Positions 9,521 to 18,832 of a DNA stretch of 64,000 nucleotides are shown piece after piece. The notes under the pieces are model-generated. The model was not told where the DNA came from and ran no database searches. It saw only the letters and a program-made list of their open reading frames with translations. Source of the stretch: a bacterium (GTDB taxonomy: Bacteria; SZUA-79; Acidulodesulfobacterales; Acidulodesulfobacteraceae); assembly GCA_021794475.1 (NCBI GenBank), contig JAJYQS010000097.1, positions 44,926-108,925 of the forward strand, written 5' to 3'. Numbering within the stretch: position 1 is the stretch's first letter; every line of letters begins with the position of its first letter. Made by a program: the position numbers and the translations under genes.

Positions 9521-10777
9521 ATGAATGATTTTATTTTTAAAGACAATGAGCTTTATTGCGAATCCGTTTCCGTAAAAAAAATAGCAGAGGAAGTAGGAAC
9601 CCCTTTTTATTTATATTCTTTAGCTACCGTAAAAAGACATTTTAAAGCTTTTAACGAAAGTTCTAAAGTCATGGATTCAATCGTATGCTTTAGCGTTAAG
9701 GCTAATTCCAATATAGCTATTTTAAATGTTTTATTTAAATTAGGCTGGGGAGCCGATATAGTATCCGGCGGAGAATTGTATAGATCTATAAAAGCCGGCG
9801 TTAATACGTCAAAGGTTGTCTATTCCGGTGTAGGAAAAACTGAGGCTGAAATAGAATTTGCATTAAATTCCAATATTTTAATGTTTAACGTTGAATCTAT
9901 GTCTGAGCTGTATCTCATAAATAAAATAGCGGGAAATATGGGTAAAAAGGCGAGAATTTCTTTTAGGGTTAATCCTGACGTAGACCCAAAAACGCATCCT
10001 TATATATCTACCGGTATGAAAAAAAATAAATTTGGAATCAATATTAAACATGCGCTGGATAGTTATGACGAAGCCGGAAAATTAAATAATATTGAAGTTA
10101 TCGGTCTTGATTGTCATATAGGTTCTCAATTAACTGAGATTGCACCGTTTAACGATGCGGTAAAAATTATTAAAGATTTGCTGTTAAAATTAAATAAAAG
10201 GGGTTTCGATATACGATATTTAGACCTTGGCGGCGGACTCGGTATAACTTACGAAAACGAAATGCCGCCTCACCCGTCCACATATATGAATTCAATTAAA
10301 GAAATTCTTAAAGGCTACAACGGTAAAGTTGTTTTCGAGCCTGGCAGGGTTATTATAGGCAATAGCGGAGCATTTATAACAAAAGTTATATACAATAAAA
10401 GCACAGGACATAAAAATTTCATAATAGTAGACGGGGGAATGAATGACTTGATACGTCCGGCTCTATACGAAGCTTATCATGAAATAGTCCCGGTAATTAA
10501 AAAGACGGGTTCTAAGATAAAAGCCGATATCGTCGGTCCTATATGCGAATCGGCAGATTTTCTAGGAAAAGAAAGAACTTTTCATTCTATTGACGAAGGT
10601 GATTACTTAGCCGTCCTTAGCGCAGGAGCATACGGATTTTCTATGTCGTCTAATTATAACTCGCGTCCGCGGGCTGCAGAGATTTTGGTTGACGGCGATA
10701 AATTTTATACCGTAAGAGAGCGCGAAAAATATGAAGATTTAATAGAAAAAGAAAATATTCCCGATTTAAAATTATAA
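9521..10777 (+). CDS. lysA: Diaminopimelate decarboxylase
   Basis: A PLP enzyme that converts meso-diaminopimelate to lysine. The 418 residues show the Schiff-base lysine in CFSVKAN (Lys60), HIGSQL, and the substrate/dimer motif GPICESAD with the catalytic Cys from the partner subunit. This is the alanine-racemase-fold type. The ATG at 9521 follows a modest ribosome site (AAAGGAAA). dapA and dapB lie directly downstream, so the lysine/diaminopimelate genes are clustered. Confidence 0.97.
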   Translation: MNDFIFKDNELYCESVSVKKIAEEVGTPFYLYSLATVKRHFKAFNESSKVMDSIVCFSVKANSNIAILNVLFKLGWGADIVSGGELYRSIKAGVNTSKVVYSGVGKTEAEIEFALNSNILMFNVESMSELYLINKIAGNMGKKARISFRVNPDVDPKTHPYISTGMKKNKFGINIKHALDSYDEAGKLNNIEVIGLDCHIGSQLTEIAPFNDAVKIIKDLLLKLNKRGFDIRYLDLGGGLGITYENEMPPHPSTYMNSIKEILKGYNGKVVFEPGRVIIGNSGAFITKVIYNKSTGHKNFIIVDGGMNDLIRPALYEAYHEIVPVIKKTGSKIKADIVGPICESADFLGKERTFHSIDEGDYLAVLSAGAYGFSMSSNYNSRPRAAEILVDGDKFYTVREREKYEDLIEKENIPDLKL

Positions 10778-10947
10778 ATTTTATTTATTGTATTGCGTAT
10801 TGCGTATTGCCGTGTATTGCGTGTTAATTTTACTGTATTTAATCATATTATATATTATGTGTTATACGCTTTGCTTTATTTTTTTTGTATGTTTTGTATG
10901 TTTTATATGTTTTGTTGGATAAATTAATTAAAATGGGGGATGAAAAT
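10778..10947 (+). repeat. Short tandem repeats between lysA and dapA
   Basis: This 170-base gap contains two runs of simple repeats. One is a TATTGCG heptamer, two perfect copies plus decayed copies at 10791-10821. The other is a 9-base unit TATGTTTTG in three near-identical copies at 10888-10914. No gene or hairpin terminator was seen. The repeats lie just upstream of the dapA ribosome site (10935-10940) and could change spacing in a leader, but this is speculation. Confidence 0.55.
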
Positions 10948-11820
10948 ATGTTTAAAGGAGTTTATACTGCCATCGTAACACCTTTTAAAGCAGATAAAAT
11001 AGATGATGATTCACTCCAAAAATTAATTGAATTTCAAATAGAAAATGGCGTGGACGGCATAGTTGCATGCGGAAGTACAGGAGAATCCGCAACGCTTTCA
11101 TTTGAGGAGCATATCAGAGTTATCGAACTTGCTGCACAATTTGCTTCAGGACGTATTAAAGTTCTTGCAGGAACCGGTTCCAATAATACCCATGAAGCGA
11201 TAGAACTCGTTAAAGAAGCAGAGAAATTACATATAGACGGACATTTGCAAATCACTCCGTATTATAATAAACCTACGCAGGAAGGTCTTTATCTTCATTT
11301 CAGGAAGATATCTGAAAATGCAAAATTGCCCATAATTCTATATAATGTTCCGACGAGAACATCCGTCAATATGTTACCGGAAACTGTTTTACGGCTTTCG
11401 AAAATTGATAATATAAAGGGAATTAAAGAGGCAAGCGGATCGATAGAGCAGGCTGCGACAATTTTAAGGGACGCGCCCGAAGATTTTTATTTATTATCCG
11501 GCGATGATGCCATGACGCTTCCTATAATTGCAATTGGCGGTCACGGTGTAATATCCACCGTTTCAAATATTGCTCCAAAAGATATGTCGCTTATGACGGA
11601 TTATTGTTTTAAAGGCGACTATAAAAGCGCAAGAAAATTAAATTTTAAATTATTGCCTTTAATACACGCTATGTTTATAGAAACCAATCCTATTCCTGTT
11701 AAAAAAGCTTTAAATATTATGGGGTTTATCGAAAATGAAATAAGATTGCCGTTATCGGAGCCTTCAGGTTCGACTATTGAGAAGATCAATAAGGCGCTAA
11801 AGGATTACGGTATAGTTTAA
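10948..11820 (+). CDS. dapA: 4-hydroxy-tetrahydrodipicolinate synthase
   Basis: It condenses pyruvate with aspartate semialdehyde, the first step of the diaminopimelate/lysine branch. The 290 residues match the family. The GSTGE loop is at 42-46, YYNKPTQEG holds the catalytic Tyr, and IKEASG holds the Schiff-base Lys160. The open frame extends upstream to 10885, but the ATG at 10948 is preferred because GGGGGA (10935-10940) is at the right spacing and the protein then begins MFKGVYTAIVTPF as in homologues. It lies between lysA and dapB. Confidence 0.97.
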   Translation: MFKGVYTAIVTPFKADKIDDDSLQKLIEFQIENGVDGIVACGSTGESATLSFEEHIRVIELAAQFASGRIKVLAGTGSNNTHEAIELVKEAEKLHIDGHLQITPYYNKPTQEGLYLHFRKISENAKLPIILYNVPTRTSVNMLPETVLRLSKIDNIKGIKEASGSIEQAATILRDAPEDFYLLSGDDAMTLPIIAIGGHGVISTVSNIAPKDMSLMTDYCFKGDYKSARKLNFKLLPLIHAMFIETNPIPVKKALNIMGFIENEIRLPLSEPSGSTIEKINKALKDYGIV

Positions 11821-11885
11821 TTAGTTCGGATAAAACAATGAGATAATCAGGATAATAAATATAATATTAAAAAAGGTTGAAACTA

Positions 11886-12731
11886 ATGGATAAGACAGCG
11901 GTAATAGTATGCGGCAGCAGCGGAAAGATGGGGCAGTCTATAATTTCCCTGCTTAAAGACGAGCAGTATCAAGACCTTATACTAATTGGCGGGGTTGATA
12001 TTAATAACTCAGAAAATATAACTAAAGAATCGATAAACCTTAAAGACATAGAAGATAAGAAAATCTCTTTCGGAAAGTTTGTCACATTAAAAGAAGCGCT
12101 GCATTTTACATCTTCCGTAAAAAATAAGGTTATCATTGATTTTACTTCAAGGCAGTCTTCGCTGATTCATGCCGAAGAGGCTATGCTTTACAGCGTTCCT
12201 ATAGTCATAGGCTCAACAGGATTCAACGATGAAGATATCGCTAAAATAACCGGCTTTGCAAAGCATATGCCTGTAGTATTATCGGGAAACATGAGCTTAG
12301 GAATCAATGTTTTGCTTAATACCGTTTATGATATTTCTAAATATCTTGGCAAAGATTATGATTGCGAAATAATAGAAATGCATCACAGACATAAAAAAGA
12401 CGCCCCCAGCGGAACTGCGTTAATGCTTGCTAACGCAGTTGCAGAAGAAAGAAAGCTCGACCTTAAAGAATCAGCAGTATATGGAAGATGCGGAGAAATT
12501 GGCGAAAGACTTGAAAATGAAATCGGTATATCTTCGGTAAGGGCAGGCGATATTATCGGCGAACACAAAGTAATCTTTGCAGGTAACGATGAAGTTATAG
12601 AGATAACTCATAAAGCAATATCAAGGAATAATTTTGCAAAAGGCGCAATTAAAGCAGCTTTATGGCTAAAAGATAAAAAAATGGGATTTTATGATATGAG
12701 AGACGTATTAGGTTTAGAAAAACACTTATGA
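11886..12731 (+). CDS. dapB: 4-hydroxy-tetrahydrodipicolinate reductase
   Basis: It reduces the DapA product with NAD(P)H on the way to diaminopimelate. It has the nucleotide loop [11 protein letters not shown] at the N terminus and the family signature [16 protein letters not shown] around residues 161-176. The ATG at 11886 has AAAAGG nine bases ahead (11871-11876); a TTG at 11877 would add three residues but touches the ribosome site. Its stop overlaps the pyrG start by four bases (ATGA at 12728-12731), so the two genes are translationally coupled. Confidence 0.96.
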   Translation: MDKTAVIVCGSSGKMGQSIISLLKDEQYQDLILIGGVDINNSENITKESINLKDIEDKKISFGKFVTLKEALHFTSSVKNKVIIDFTSRQSSLIHAEEAMLYSVPIVIGSTGFNDEDIAKITGFAKHMPVVLSGNMSLGINVLLNTVYDISKYLGKDYDCEIIEMHHRHKKDAPSGTALMLANAVAEERKLDLKESAVYGRCGEIGERLENEIGISSVRAGDIIGEHKVIFAGNDEVIEITHKAISRNNFAKGAIKAALWLKDKKMGFYDMRDVLGLEKHL

Positions 12732-14413
12732 ACAGCAAAACAAAATATATATTTGTGACAGGAGGCGTTGTTTCAAGTCTCGGAAAAGGCATAGCTTCGT
12801 CTTCCATAGGCGCTCTTTTAGAAGCAAGGGGACTGAGTATTACTATACAGAAGCTTGACCCGTACATAAACGTTGACCCGGGCACAATGAATCCGTTTCA
12901 GCATGGAGAAGTTTTTGTAACGGATGACGGAGCTGAAACTGACCTTGATTTAGGTCATTATGAAAGATTTACGTCACTGTCTTTAACCAAAATTAACAAT
13001 TTTACCAGCGGTCAGGTATATGACGCAGTAATAAATAATGAGAGAAAAGGGATTTATCTCGGAAAAACAGTACAGGTTATCCCGCATATTACAGACCAGA
13101 TTAAAAAAAATATTATTAAAGTTTCTGAAAAAAAAGATGTTGCAATAATAGAAATAGGCGGAACGGTAGGCGATATTGAAAGCCTTCCCTTTCTTGAAGC
13201 TATAAGGCAATTTAAATTAGATAAAGGCAGAGAAAATGTTCTTTATATACATCTTACCCTTGTTCCGTATATCAGTACCGCCGACGAGCTAAAAACTAAA
13301 CCTACCCAACATTCCGTGAAAGAACTCAGAGCAATAGGGATAGAGCCTAATATAATAATATGCAGGGCGGACAGACTGCTTCCGGATGATATCAGAGCTA
13401 AAATTGCCTTATTTTGCAATGTAGAACAAGATGCAGTTATTACGGCAAAAGATGAAAAAAGTATTTACGATGTTCCCTTAAGTTTACACAAAGAAAGACT
13501 TGACGCAAAAATTATCGAATATTTAAATATATGGGCAAAGTCGCCGGATTTAAGCGCATGGTCAAAAATTTCTAACGGGTTTAAAAATGTTAAAGGCTCT
13601 GTGCAGATAGGCATCATCGGTAAATATGTCGACCTGAAAGAATCTTATAAAAGTTTAAATGAAAGCCTTATCCACGGCGGTCTTGCCAACAATGTCTCGG
13701 TAGATATTATGTATTTTAATTCAGAAGATTTTGAAGGCGATGCGGATAAAGTCAAAGAATCTCTTAATAAATTATCCTGCTGCGGAGGCATTCTTGTACC
13801 CGGAGGGTTCGGCTCAAGAGGTATTGCCGGGATGGTCAACGCTATAACATACGCAAGGCAGAACGATATTCCGTATTTTGGCATCTGTCTCGGGATGCAG
13901 CTTATGACTGTTGAATATGCCAGAAATGTTTTAGGTCTTGACGATGCGGATTCTTTAGAGTTTAATGAAAATACGCCTAATCCTGTTATCAGTTTAATGG
14001 AAAATCAGAAAAATATAGGCAAAATGGGCGGTACTATGCGTCTTGGCGCTTACCCGTGCGTTCTTAAGAAAAATACGCTTGCCTATAATATTTATTATAA
14101 AAACTCCAAAAAAACAAATAGCGAAAACAACAAGAATCTTGTAAAGACAAACCTTGACGGTTCAGTTTATATTTCTGAAAGACATAGGCACAGGTTTGAG
14201 TTTAATAATAGATACAAAGATATATTTAATGACGGAAAATTTGTATTCTCAGGACTTTCTCCGGACGGCAGATTAGTTGAAATATGTGAATTAGCAGACC
14301 GCAAGTGGTTTTTAGGCTGCCAATTTCATCCTGAGTTTAAATCATCACCATTGTCGCCGCATCCATTGTTTAAAGAATTTGTGGCAGTAGCTGTTAAATA
14401 TAAAAAGAAATAA
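12728..14413 (+). CDS. pyrG: CTP synthase
   Basis: It makes CTP from UTP, ATP and glutamine. The N-terminal synthetase domain carries [17 protein letters not shown]. The C-terminal class I glutaminase has the nucleophile in GICLGMQ (Cys387) and the QFHPEF His/Glu pair. The 561 residues are about 20 longer than usual. The excess is a Lys/Asn-rich loop near residues 456-475 in the glutaminase domain, which looks like a local insertion rather than damage. CTP is also used for CMP-Kdo, which fits its place ahead of kdsA. Confidence 0.97.
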   Translation: MNSKTKYIFVTGGVVSSLGKGIASSSIGALLEARGLSITIQKLDPYINVDPGTMNPFQHGEVFVTDDGAETDLDLGHYERFTSLSLTKINNFTSGQVYDAVINNERKGIYLGKTVQVIPHITDQIKKNIIKVSEKKDVAIIEIGGTVGDIESLPFLEAIRQFKLDKGRENVLYIHLTLVPYISTADELKTKPTQHSVKELRAIGIEPNIIICRADRLLPDDIRAKIALFCNVEQDAVITAKDEKSIYDVPLSLHKERLDAKIIEYLNIWAKSPDLSAWSKISNGFKNVKGSVQIGIIGKYVDLKESYKSLNESLIHGGLANNVSVDIMYFNSEDFEGDADKVKESLNKLSCCGGILVPGGFGSRGIAGMVNAITYARQNDIPYFGICLGMQLMTVEYARNVLGLDDADSLEFNENTPNPVISLMENQKNIGKMGGTMRLGAYPCVLKKNTLAYNIYYKNSKKTNSENNKNLVKTNLDGSVYISERHRHRFEFNNRYKDIFNDGKFVFSGLSPDGRLVEICELADRKWFLGCQFHPEFKSSPLSPHPLFKEFVAVAVKYKKK

Positions 14414-14498
14414 AATATACAGTATAACTCAGTCAAAGTAATAAAATGTAATGTAATGTAAACGAACAATATTATATTGTATCTTTAGCATAATTATT

Positions 14499-15356
14499 AT
14501 GAATTTATCAGAAAAAGAAAACGCATTCACAAAAAATGATTTAAGAGAACATCTCGGACTTAAAAATTCTAATAGCGCTTACCCGCTTATTATTGCAGGA
14601 CCTTGCGTAATAGAAAGTTTTGAACTGGTTGACCAGTGCGCTTCTTTTTTAAAAAATCTTTCAGAAGATATGTGTTTTAATTTGATATTCAAAGCGTCTT
14701 ACGATAAAGCGAATAGGACTTCCATAGATTCTTTCAGAGGTCCCGGCGTCGATAAGGGGATTGAAATTCTTGCAGAAATTAAAAATAAATATAATCTTCC
14801 TATACTTACAGATGTGCATAGAATTTCAGAAATAGAAAAATTAAAAAATACGGTTGATATCATTCAAATACCGGCGTTTTTATCCCGTCAGACGGATTTG
14901 ATAGTCGAGTCTGCTAAAACAGATAGAATAATTAATATAAAAAAAGGCCAATTTTTAGCGCCATGGGATATGGCAAATGTTATTGATAAAATTAGAAGTA
15001 CCGGAAATAATAAAATATTAATTACAGAACGGGGTGTTAGCTTTGGATATAATAATCTCGTTGTAGATTTCAGGTCTATCATTATAATGAAAGAGTTTGG
15101 AGTGCCTGTTGTCTACGATGCTACGCACAGCGTTCAGCTGCCCGGAGGTTCCGGTTCATGTTCCGGCGGCGACAGAAAATATGTAATACCGCTCGCAAAA
15201 GCCGCAGCTGCTTTAGGTTCAGATCTTTTGTTTTTTGAAGTCCACCCTAATCCTCCGGAAGCAAAAAGCGATTCTGCCAATTCTTTATATTTGTCCTCTT
15301 TAAAAGATGGTTTAAAGTCTATTTTTGCAATTGCAGCAGTTGAGGATAATATTTAG
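14499..15356 (+). CDS. kdsA: 3-deoxy-8-phosphooctulonate (Kdo-8-P) synthase
   Basis: It condenses arabinose-5-phosphate and phosphoenolpyruvate to Kdo-8-phosphate for the LPS inner core. Motifs include IIAGPCVIES near residues 31-40 and GSGSCSGGDRKYV toward the C-terminus. The Cys36 in AGPC, where non-metal enzymes have Asn, points to the metal-dependent class of Kdo8P synthases. The 285-residue length is normal with a slightly long N-terminal tail. It is followed by kdsD and kdsC, so the three Kdo steps are contiguous. Confidence 0.96.
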   Translation: MNLSEKENAFTKNDLREHLGLKNSNSAYPLIIAGPCVIESFELVDQCASFLKNLSEDMCFNLIFKASYDKANRTSIDSFRGPGVDKGIEILAEIKNKYNLPILTDVHRISEIEKLKNTVDIIQIPAFLSRQTDLIVESAKTDRIINIKKGQFLAPWDMANVIDKIRSTGNNKILITERGVSFGYNNLVVDFRSIIIMKEFGVPVVYDATHSVQLPGGSGSCSGGDRKYVIPLAKAAAALGSDLLFFEVHPNPPEAKSDSANSLYLSSLKDGLKSIFAIAAVEDNI

Positions 15357-15427
15357 CTAAACTGTCTGTTTTTCGCAAAAATTTTGATATTATATAATAT
15401 TATCTCATATATTAAACATCTTATATT

Positions 15428-16465
15428 ATGGAAAAATTAAATCTGAATAAATTAAATAATGAATTAGATAAACCGGATAACAGATTTATGGATGCTGAAA
15501 TTATAGCTACTGCTTCAGAGGTTCTTAAAATAGAGGCAGATTCTATTGTTAATCTTATCGGCAGGCTCGACGCCGATTTTCAAAAAGCTGTCGATTATCT
15601 TTATAATATTAAAGGAAAAGTTGTGCTTACCGGCATGGGAAAGTCAGGCATAATTGCCAGAAAAATTTCTTCCACGCTTGCCAGTACCGGTACTCCGTCC
15701 TTTTTTATGCATCCTGCCGAAGCCTCTCACGGAGATCTTGGTATGATAGCTTCTGATGATGCAGTTATTGCATTATCTTATAGCGGATATACAAAAGAAC
15801 TTATTTCTATATTGCCTGTGATTAAGCTTGTAGGGGCAGGCATAATATCTTTTTGCGGAAATAAAACTTCTCCGCTTTTTGAACTTTCAGATTATTTTTT
15901 TGATGTTTCAGTTGATAAAGAGGCATGTCCGTACAATATCGCTCCTACAGCAAGTACGGCGGCGCAGCTTGCAATAGGCGACGCTCTTGCAATGTGTCTG
16001 CTAAAGAAAAGAAATTTTCTTGAAGAAGATTTTGCAAGACTGCATCCGGGCGGCTCAATCGGTAAAAAGTTTTTAAAAGTTAAAGACATAATGCACACAG
16101 GAGACGGCATTCCATTAGTAAAAGAAACAAGCCGGCTTAATGAAACAATTATGGAAATGACATCGAAAAGGCTTGGTTTGACAGGCGTGGTTGATTCCTC
16201 AGGTAACTTAAAAGGCATAATTGTTGACGGTGATTTAAGAAGAGCTATGCTCGCCAAAGAAGATGTGTTAAATAAATCTGCGGCAGAAATAATGACTCCG
16301 GAGCCGAAAGTTATACTTGAAGATGCACTGCTATCAAGTGCTTTAAAAAAAATGGAAGATTTAAAAATTACGGCTCTTTTTGCAATAGAAGCCGAAAAAG
16401 AAATGAAACCTGCGGGGGTAATACACATACATGATATTATTAAAGCAGGTATCACGTCGTATTAA
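15428..16465 (+). CDS. kdsD: Arabinose-5-phosphate isomerase (KpsF/GutQ type)
   Basis: It interconverts ribulose-5-phosphate and arabinose-5-phosphate, the substrate of KdsA. The SIS domain carries GMGKSGIIARK and the HPAEASHGDLGM block near residues 70-100. Two CBS domains fill the C-terminal third (from about residue 215). The 345 residues are a little above the usual ~325, mostly from an N-terminal leader. There is no clear ribosome site before the ATG at 15428. Placement between kdsA and kdsC supports an LPS role rather than a capsule one. Confidence 0.95.
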   Translation: MEKLNLNKLNNELDKPDNRFMDAEIIATASEVLKIEADSIVNLIGRLDADFQKAVDYLYNIKGKVVLTGMGKSGIIARKISSTLASTGTPSFFMHPAEASHGDLGMIASDDAVIALSYSGYTKELISILPVIKLVGAGIISFCGNKTSPLFELSDYFFDVSVDKEACPYNIAPTASTAAQLAIGDALAMCLLKKRNFLEEDFARLHPGGSIGKKFLKVKDIMHTGDGIPLVKETSRLNETIMEMTSKRLGLTGVVDSSGNLKGIIVDGDLRRAMLAKEDVLNKSAAEIMTPEPKVILEDALLSSALKKMEDLKITALFAIEAEKEMKPAGVIHIHDIIKAGITSY

Positions 16466-16574
16466 AAACAGCTTAATAGCAATTAATGGCAGTTCATAGC
16501 AAAATTATCAAAAAAATTATAAAATAAATTGCTAATTATTTAATTATAATTCAGCGTAACTTAACGCAGGTCAT

Positions 16575-17105
16575 ATGAAAAATTTAAATAACGTTAATTA
16601 TTCCGATATTAAAATTTTAATTTTTGATATTGACGGCATATTAACGGATGGCAAAATATATATGTCGGAATCGGGGGAAGAAACAAAATGTTTTTTTGCT
16701 CATGATGGAACAGGTATAAGGTTGGCAAAAAAATTCGGTATTCTGGTAGGATTTATATCGGCAAGAAAAAGCCGTGCGGCAAAAAAAAGAAGTGAGGAAT
16801 TAGGCATTGATTTCTATGTGGAAGGGTGCGTCGATAAATTCAAAAGTTTGCAAAACATTTTAAATGATTATAATTTAAATTTTCAGAATGTTTTTTATAT
16901 GGGTGATGATATAGTAGATATCGAACTTTTAAAATGCGCAGCTCTTTCCGCAAGCGTTCCAGAAGCTCCTGCTTATGTGAAAAACTTTGCTTCCATAACG
17001 GCAAAAAATCGTGGAGGGCAGGGTGCCGTCAGGGAAATGATAGATTTTATTCTCGAAAAAAAAGGTTTGTTAGCTCAATTACTAAAAGAATTTGAGCATA
17101 AATAA
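16575..17105 (+). CDS. kdsC: Kdo-8-phosphate phosphatase (HAD family)
   Basis: It removes phosphate from Kdo-8-P to give Kdo. The 176 residues are typical of the cap-less HAD phosphatase KdsC. The DxDGxxTDG nucleophile motif is at residues 18-26 (Asp18, Asp20), and GDDIVDIELL supplies the metal-binding acidic pair. In many Proteobacteria it lies between kdsD and lptC, as here. Confidence 0.95.
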   Translation: MKNLNNVNYSDIKILIFDIDGILTDGKIYMSESGEETKCFFAHDGTGIRLAKKFGILVGFISARKSRAAKKRSEELGIDFYVEGCVDKFKSLQNILNDYNLNFQNVFYMGDDIVDIELLKCAALSASVPEAPAYVKNFASITAKNRGGQGAVREMIDFILEKKGLLAQLLKEFEHK

Positions 17106-17138
17106 TTTAGCTTGTATCACTGAAAAATAGGGCGGTTA

Positions 17139-17261
17139 ATGGTGTTTTTAATATTAAATAATAATTTGAACAGTAACGATTTAATAGGCATTTCTCTCAG
17201 CAGCAATAATTTGACCAATATTGCTCTTAGCAATAACGATTTGATTAACAATAATGATTAA
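17139..17261 (+). CDS. Possible 40-residue Leu/Asn-repeat small protein ahead of lptC
   Basis: An ATG at 17139 opens a 40-codon frame ending with TAA at 17259-17261. It overlaps the first eight bases of lptC. The product is almost wholly short repeats resembling leucine-rich-repeat cores, for example SLSSNNLTNIALSNNDL, with little else. A weak G-rich sequence (AGGGCGG, 17128-17134) precedes it. lptC has no ribosome site of its own, so translation of this frame could couple to lptC. It may equally be a decayed DNA repeat (AGCAATAAYTTG-like units) that happens to be open. No known family recognised. Confidence 0.3.
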   Translation: MVFLILNNNLNSNDLIGISLSSNNLTNIALSNNDLINNND

Positions 17262-17826
17262 AAATATCAATGTAATAAAAAAAATTTCTTTATTTATAGG
17301 TATTTTTTTTATAATAGTTCTTGCATTTTTTTTAATTCTCCATTATGTAAATATAAAAAAAAAATCATTTTTACAAATAAAAATTTCTAAAAATTACATA
17401 AAATTAAAAAAAATAAATTATAAATTTTTTAAACATGGCAAATTAGCGTATGAGATATTTGCAAAAAGTTTAAAATATTTAACCCCAAAAAAAAATATAA
17501 TTAAACTAAAAGGCGTAAAGGCTGTCATATTTAATTCGGTAAATAAACCGGAATATACTATCACCGGTAATTCAGGCAGACTTAATATTAAAACTAAAAA
17601 TGTAGTATTTTCAGGCAATGTTTTAGTTAAAAGCGTCAAAGGTTCTTATCTTGCGACCGATTTGCTTTATTATTTTAGTTTAAAGCAAAAAATTGTAGCA
17701 CCGAACGGCATCAAGTTGTCAGGCAAAAAATATTTTATTACCGGCAAAGAATTAACGATGTATCTTAAAAAAAATATTTTTGTTATAGGTAAAGATGTAA
17801 ATTTTAATGCAGAAATGATAAAATAG
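17254..17826 (+). CDS. lptC: LPS export periplasmic protein LptC
   Basis: LptC is an inner-membrane-anchored periplasmic protein that passes LPS from LptBFG to LptA. The 190-residue product has one N-terminal membrane helix (about residues 11-29) and a beta-strand-rich domain with GNSGRLNIKTKNVVFSGNV and TDLLYYF, the pattern of LptC/OstA-type folds. It is very Lys/Ile-rich, reflecting AT pressure. The call rests on this pattern plus position between kdsC and lptA. No ribosome site precedes the ATG. Confidence 0.85.
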   Translation: MIKNINVIKKISLFIGIFFIIVLAFFLILHYVNIKKKSFLQIKISKNYIKLKKINYKFFKHGKLAYEIFAKSLKYLTPKKNIIKLKGVKAVIFNSVNKPEYTITGNSGRLNIKTKNVVFSGNVLVKSVKGSYLATDLLYYFSLKQKIVAPNGIKLSGKKYFITGKELTMYLKKNIFVIGKDVNFNAEMIK

Positions 17827-17885
17827 ACTTATAGCTGCAATATTTATTAAAGTTTAAAGAAAAATTACGGAGAATATATTAATAT

Positions 17886-18641
17886 ATGAAAATTTTTGAA
17901 AGCGGAAGCGGTTCGGCACATCGATTGAGAGATAATAATAACAATAGCAATAATATTTATAATTATAATAAAATTAATATCAATAACAAAAAAGCTCATA
18001 GCGGGCGGCAATGTCTGCTAAAATCAGTATACCGCAAACCGTCACGGACACGAATACAAATACTAAGCATATTAAGAGTTTGTGCAGCAGCAGCTATGCT
18101 GTATTTGCTGCCGTTAAATATTTTTTTGTGCGCAAATTATACATATGCTGCCGGTATTGCCGTTCCGGTTAAAAATGACATGAAAATTTCAAAAACTAAA
18201 ATTCATATTACATCAAATTCTCTTGTGGTAAACAATAAAAAAAAAATTGCTATTTTTTCAGGCAAAGTGATAGCCATTAAAAAAAACCTTAAAATATTTT
18301 CGCACATTCTTAAGGTTTTATATAACAAAAAAAATAAAATTAAGCAGCTGATAGCCATTGGTAATGTCCATATTATTAAAGGCGGCGATAATATTACTGG
18401 CAATAAAGCGGTATTTAATAATACCTCCAAAACAGTGATTGTAACCGGACATCCGTACGCTTGGTCAGGAAAAAATAAGATTACCGGAAAAATAATAGAA
18501 ATGAACCTTGCTACCGGAATTTCAAAAATATTGTCAGGGCGGGGACAGCGGGTTAATGCGGTTATTTATTCGAAAAAATCTTTAATTATTAAAAAAAATA
18601 AATCGAAGAAAATAAGAAAACAAAGCAAAATAAAGAAATAA
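17886..18641 (+). CDS. lptA: LPS transport periplasmic protein LptA (OstA domain)
   Basis: LptA forms the periplasmic bridge carrying LPS to the outer membrane. The OstA-type domain begins near residue 98: KIHITSNSLVVNNKKKIAIF, then repeated strand units such as IAIGNVHIIKGGDNITGNKA. A hydrophobic export signal (about residues 58-90, ending near TYAAG) is preceded by an unusual 55-residue polar, Asn-rich head. Either the signal has a very long n-region or the true start is downstream; the best-supported ATG is 17886 with GGAG about 11 bases ahead. It lies between lptC and lptB. Confidence 0.85.
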   Translation: MKIFESGSGSAHRLRDNNNNSNNIYNYNKININNKKAHSGRQCLLKSVYRKPSRTRIQILSILRVCAAAAMLYLLPLNIFLCANYTYAAGIAVPVKNDMKISKTKIHITSNSLVVNNKKKIAIFSGKVIAIKKNLKIFSHILKVLYNKKNKIKQLIAIGNVHIIKGGDNITGNKAVFNNTSKTVIVTGHPYAWSGKNKITGKIIEMNLATGISKILSGRGQRVNAVIYSKKSLIIKKNKSKKIRKQSKIKK

Positions 18642-18678
18642 ATTAAATTATATAAAAATTAAGTCAATAGTCAGAAAA

Positions 18679-18769
18679 GGAAAAGGTGTCAGATTTTATT
18701 TTTTTGCATATGAAGTATCCAATTTGCAAAAAAAATATTTGCAAAAAAAATTAATCTGACACCTTTTCC
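18679..18769. repeat. Large hairpin / inverted repeat between lptA and lptB (GGTGTCAGA type)
   Basis: Two 30-base arms (18679-18708 and 18740-18769) pair with 27 of 30 matches around a 31-base loop. The outer 17 bases (GGAAAAGGTGTCAGATT) are perfectly complementary, with a three-base mismatch before another 10-base match. Elements with this GGTGTCAGA core are, to my knowledge, common bacterial intergenic repeats linked to REP-type Y1 transposases. It is not a classical terminator, since the closing base is followed by GATTAAAAATT rather than a U run. It separates lptA from lptB. Confidence 0.8.
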
Positions 18770-18832
18770 GATTAAAAATTTAACAGAAAACATTTAATTT
18801 AACGTTTAATCATTTAAATAAATAAATACAAA

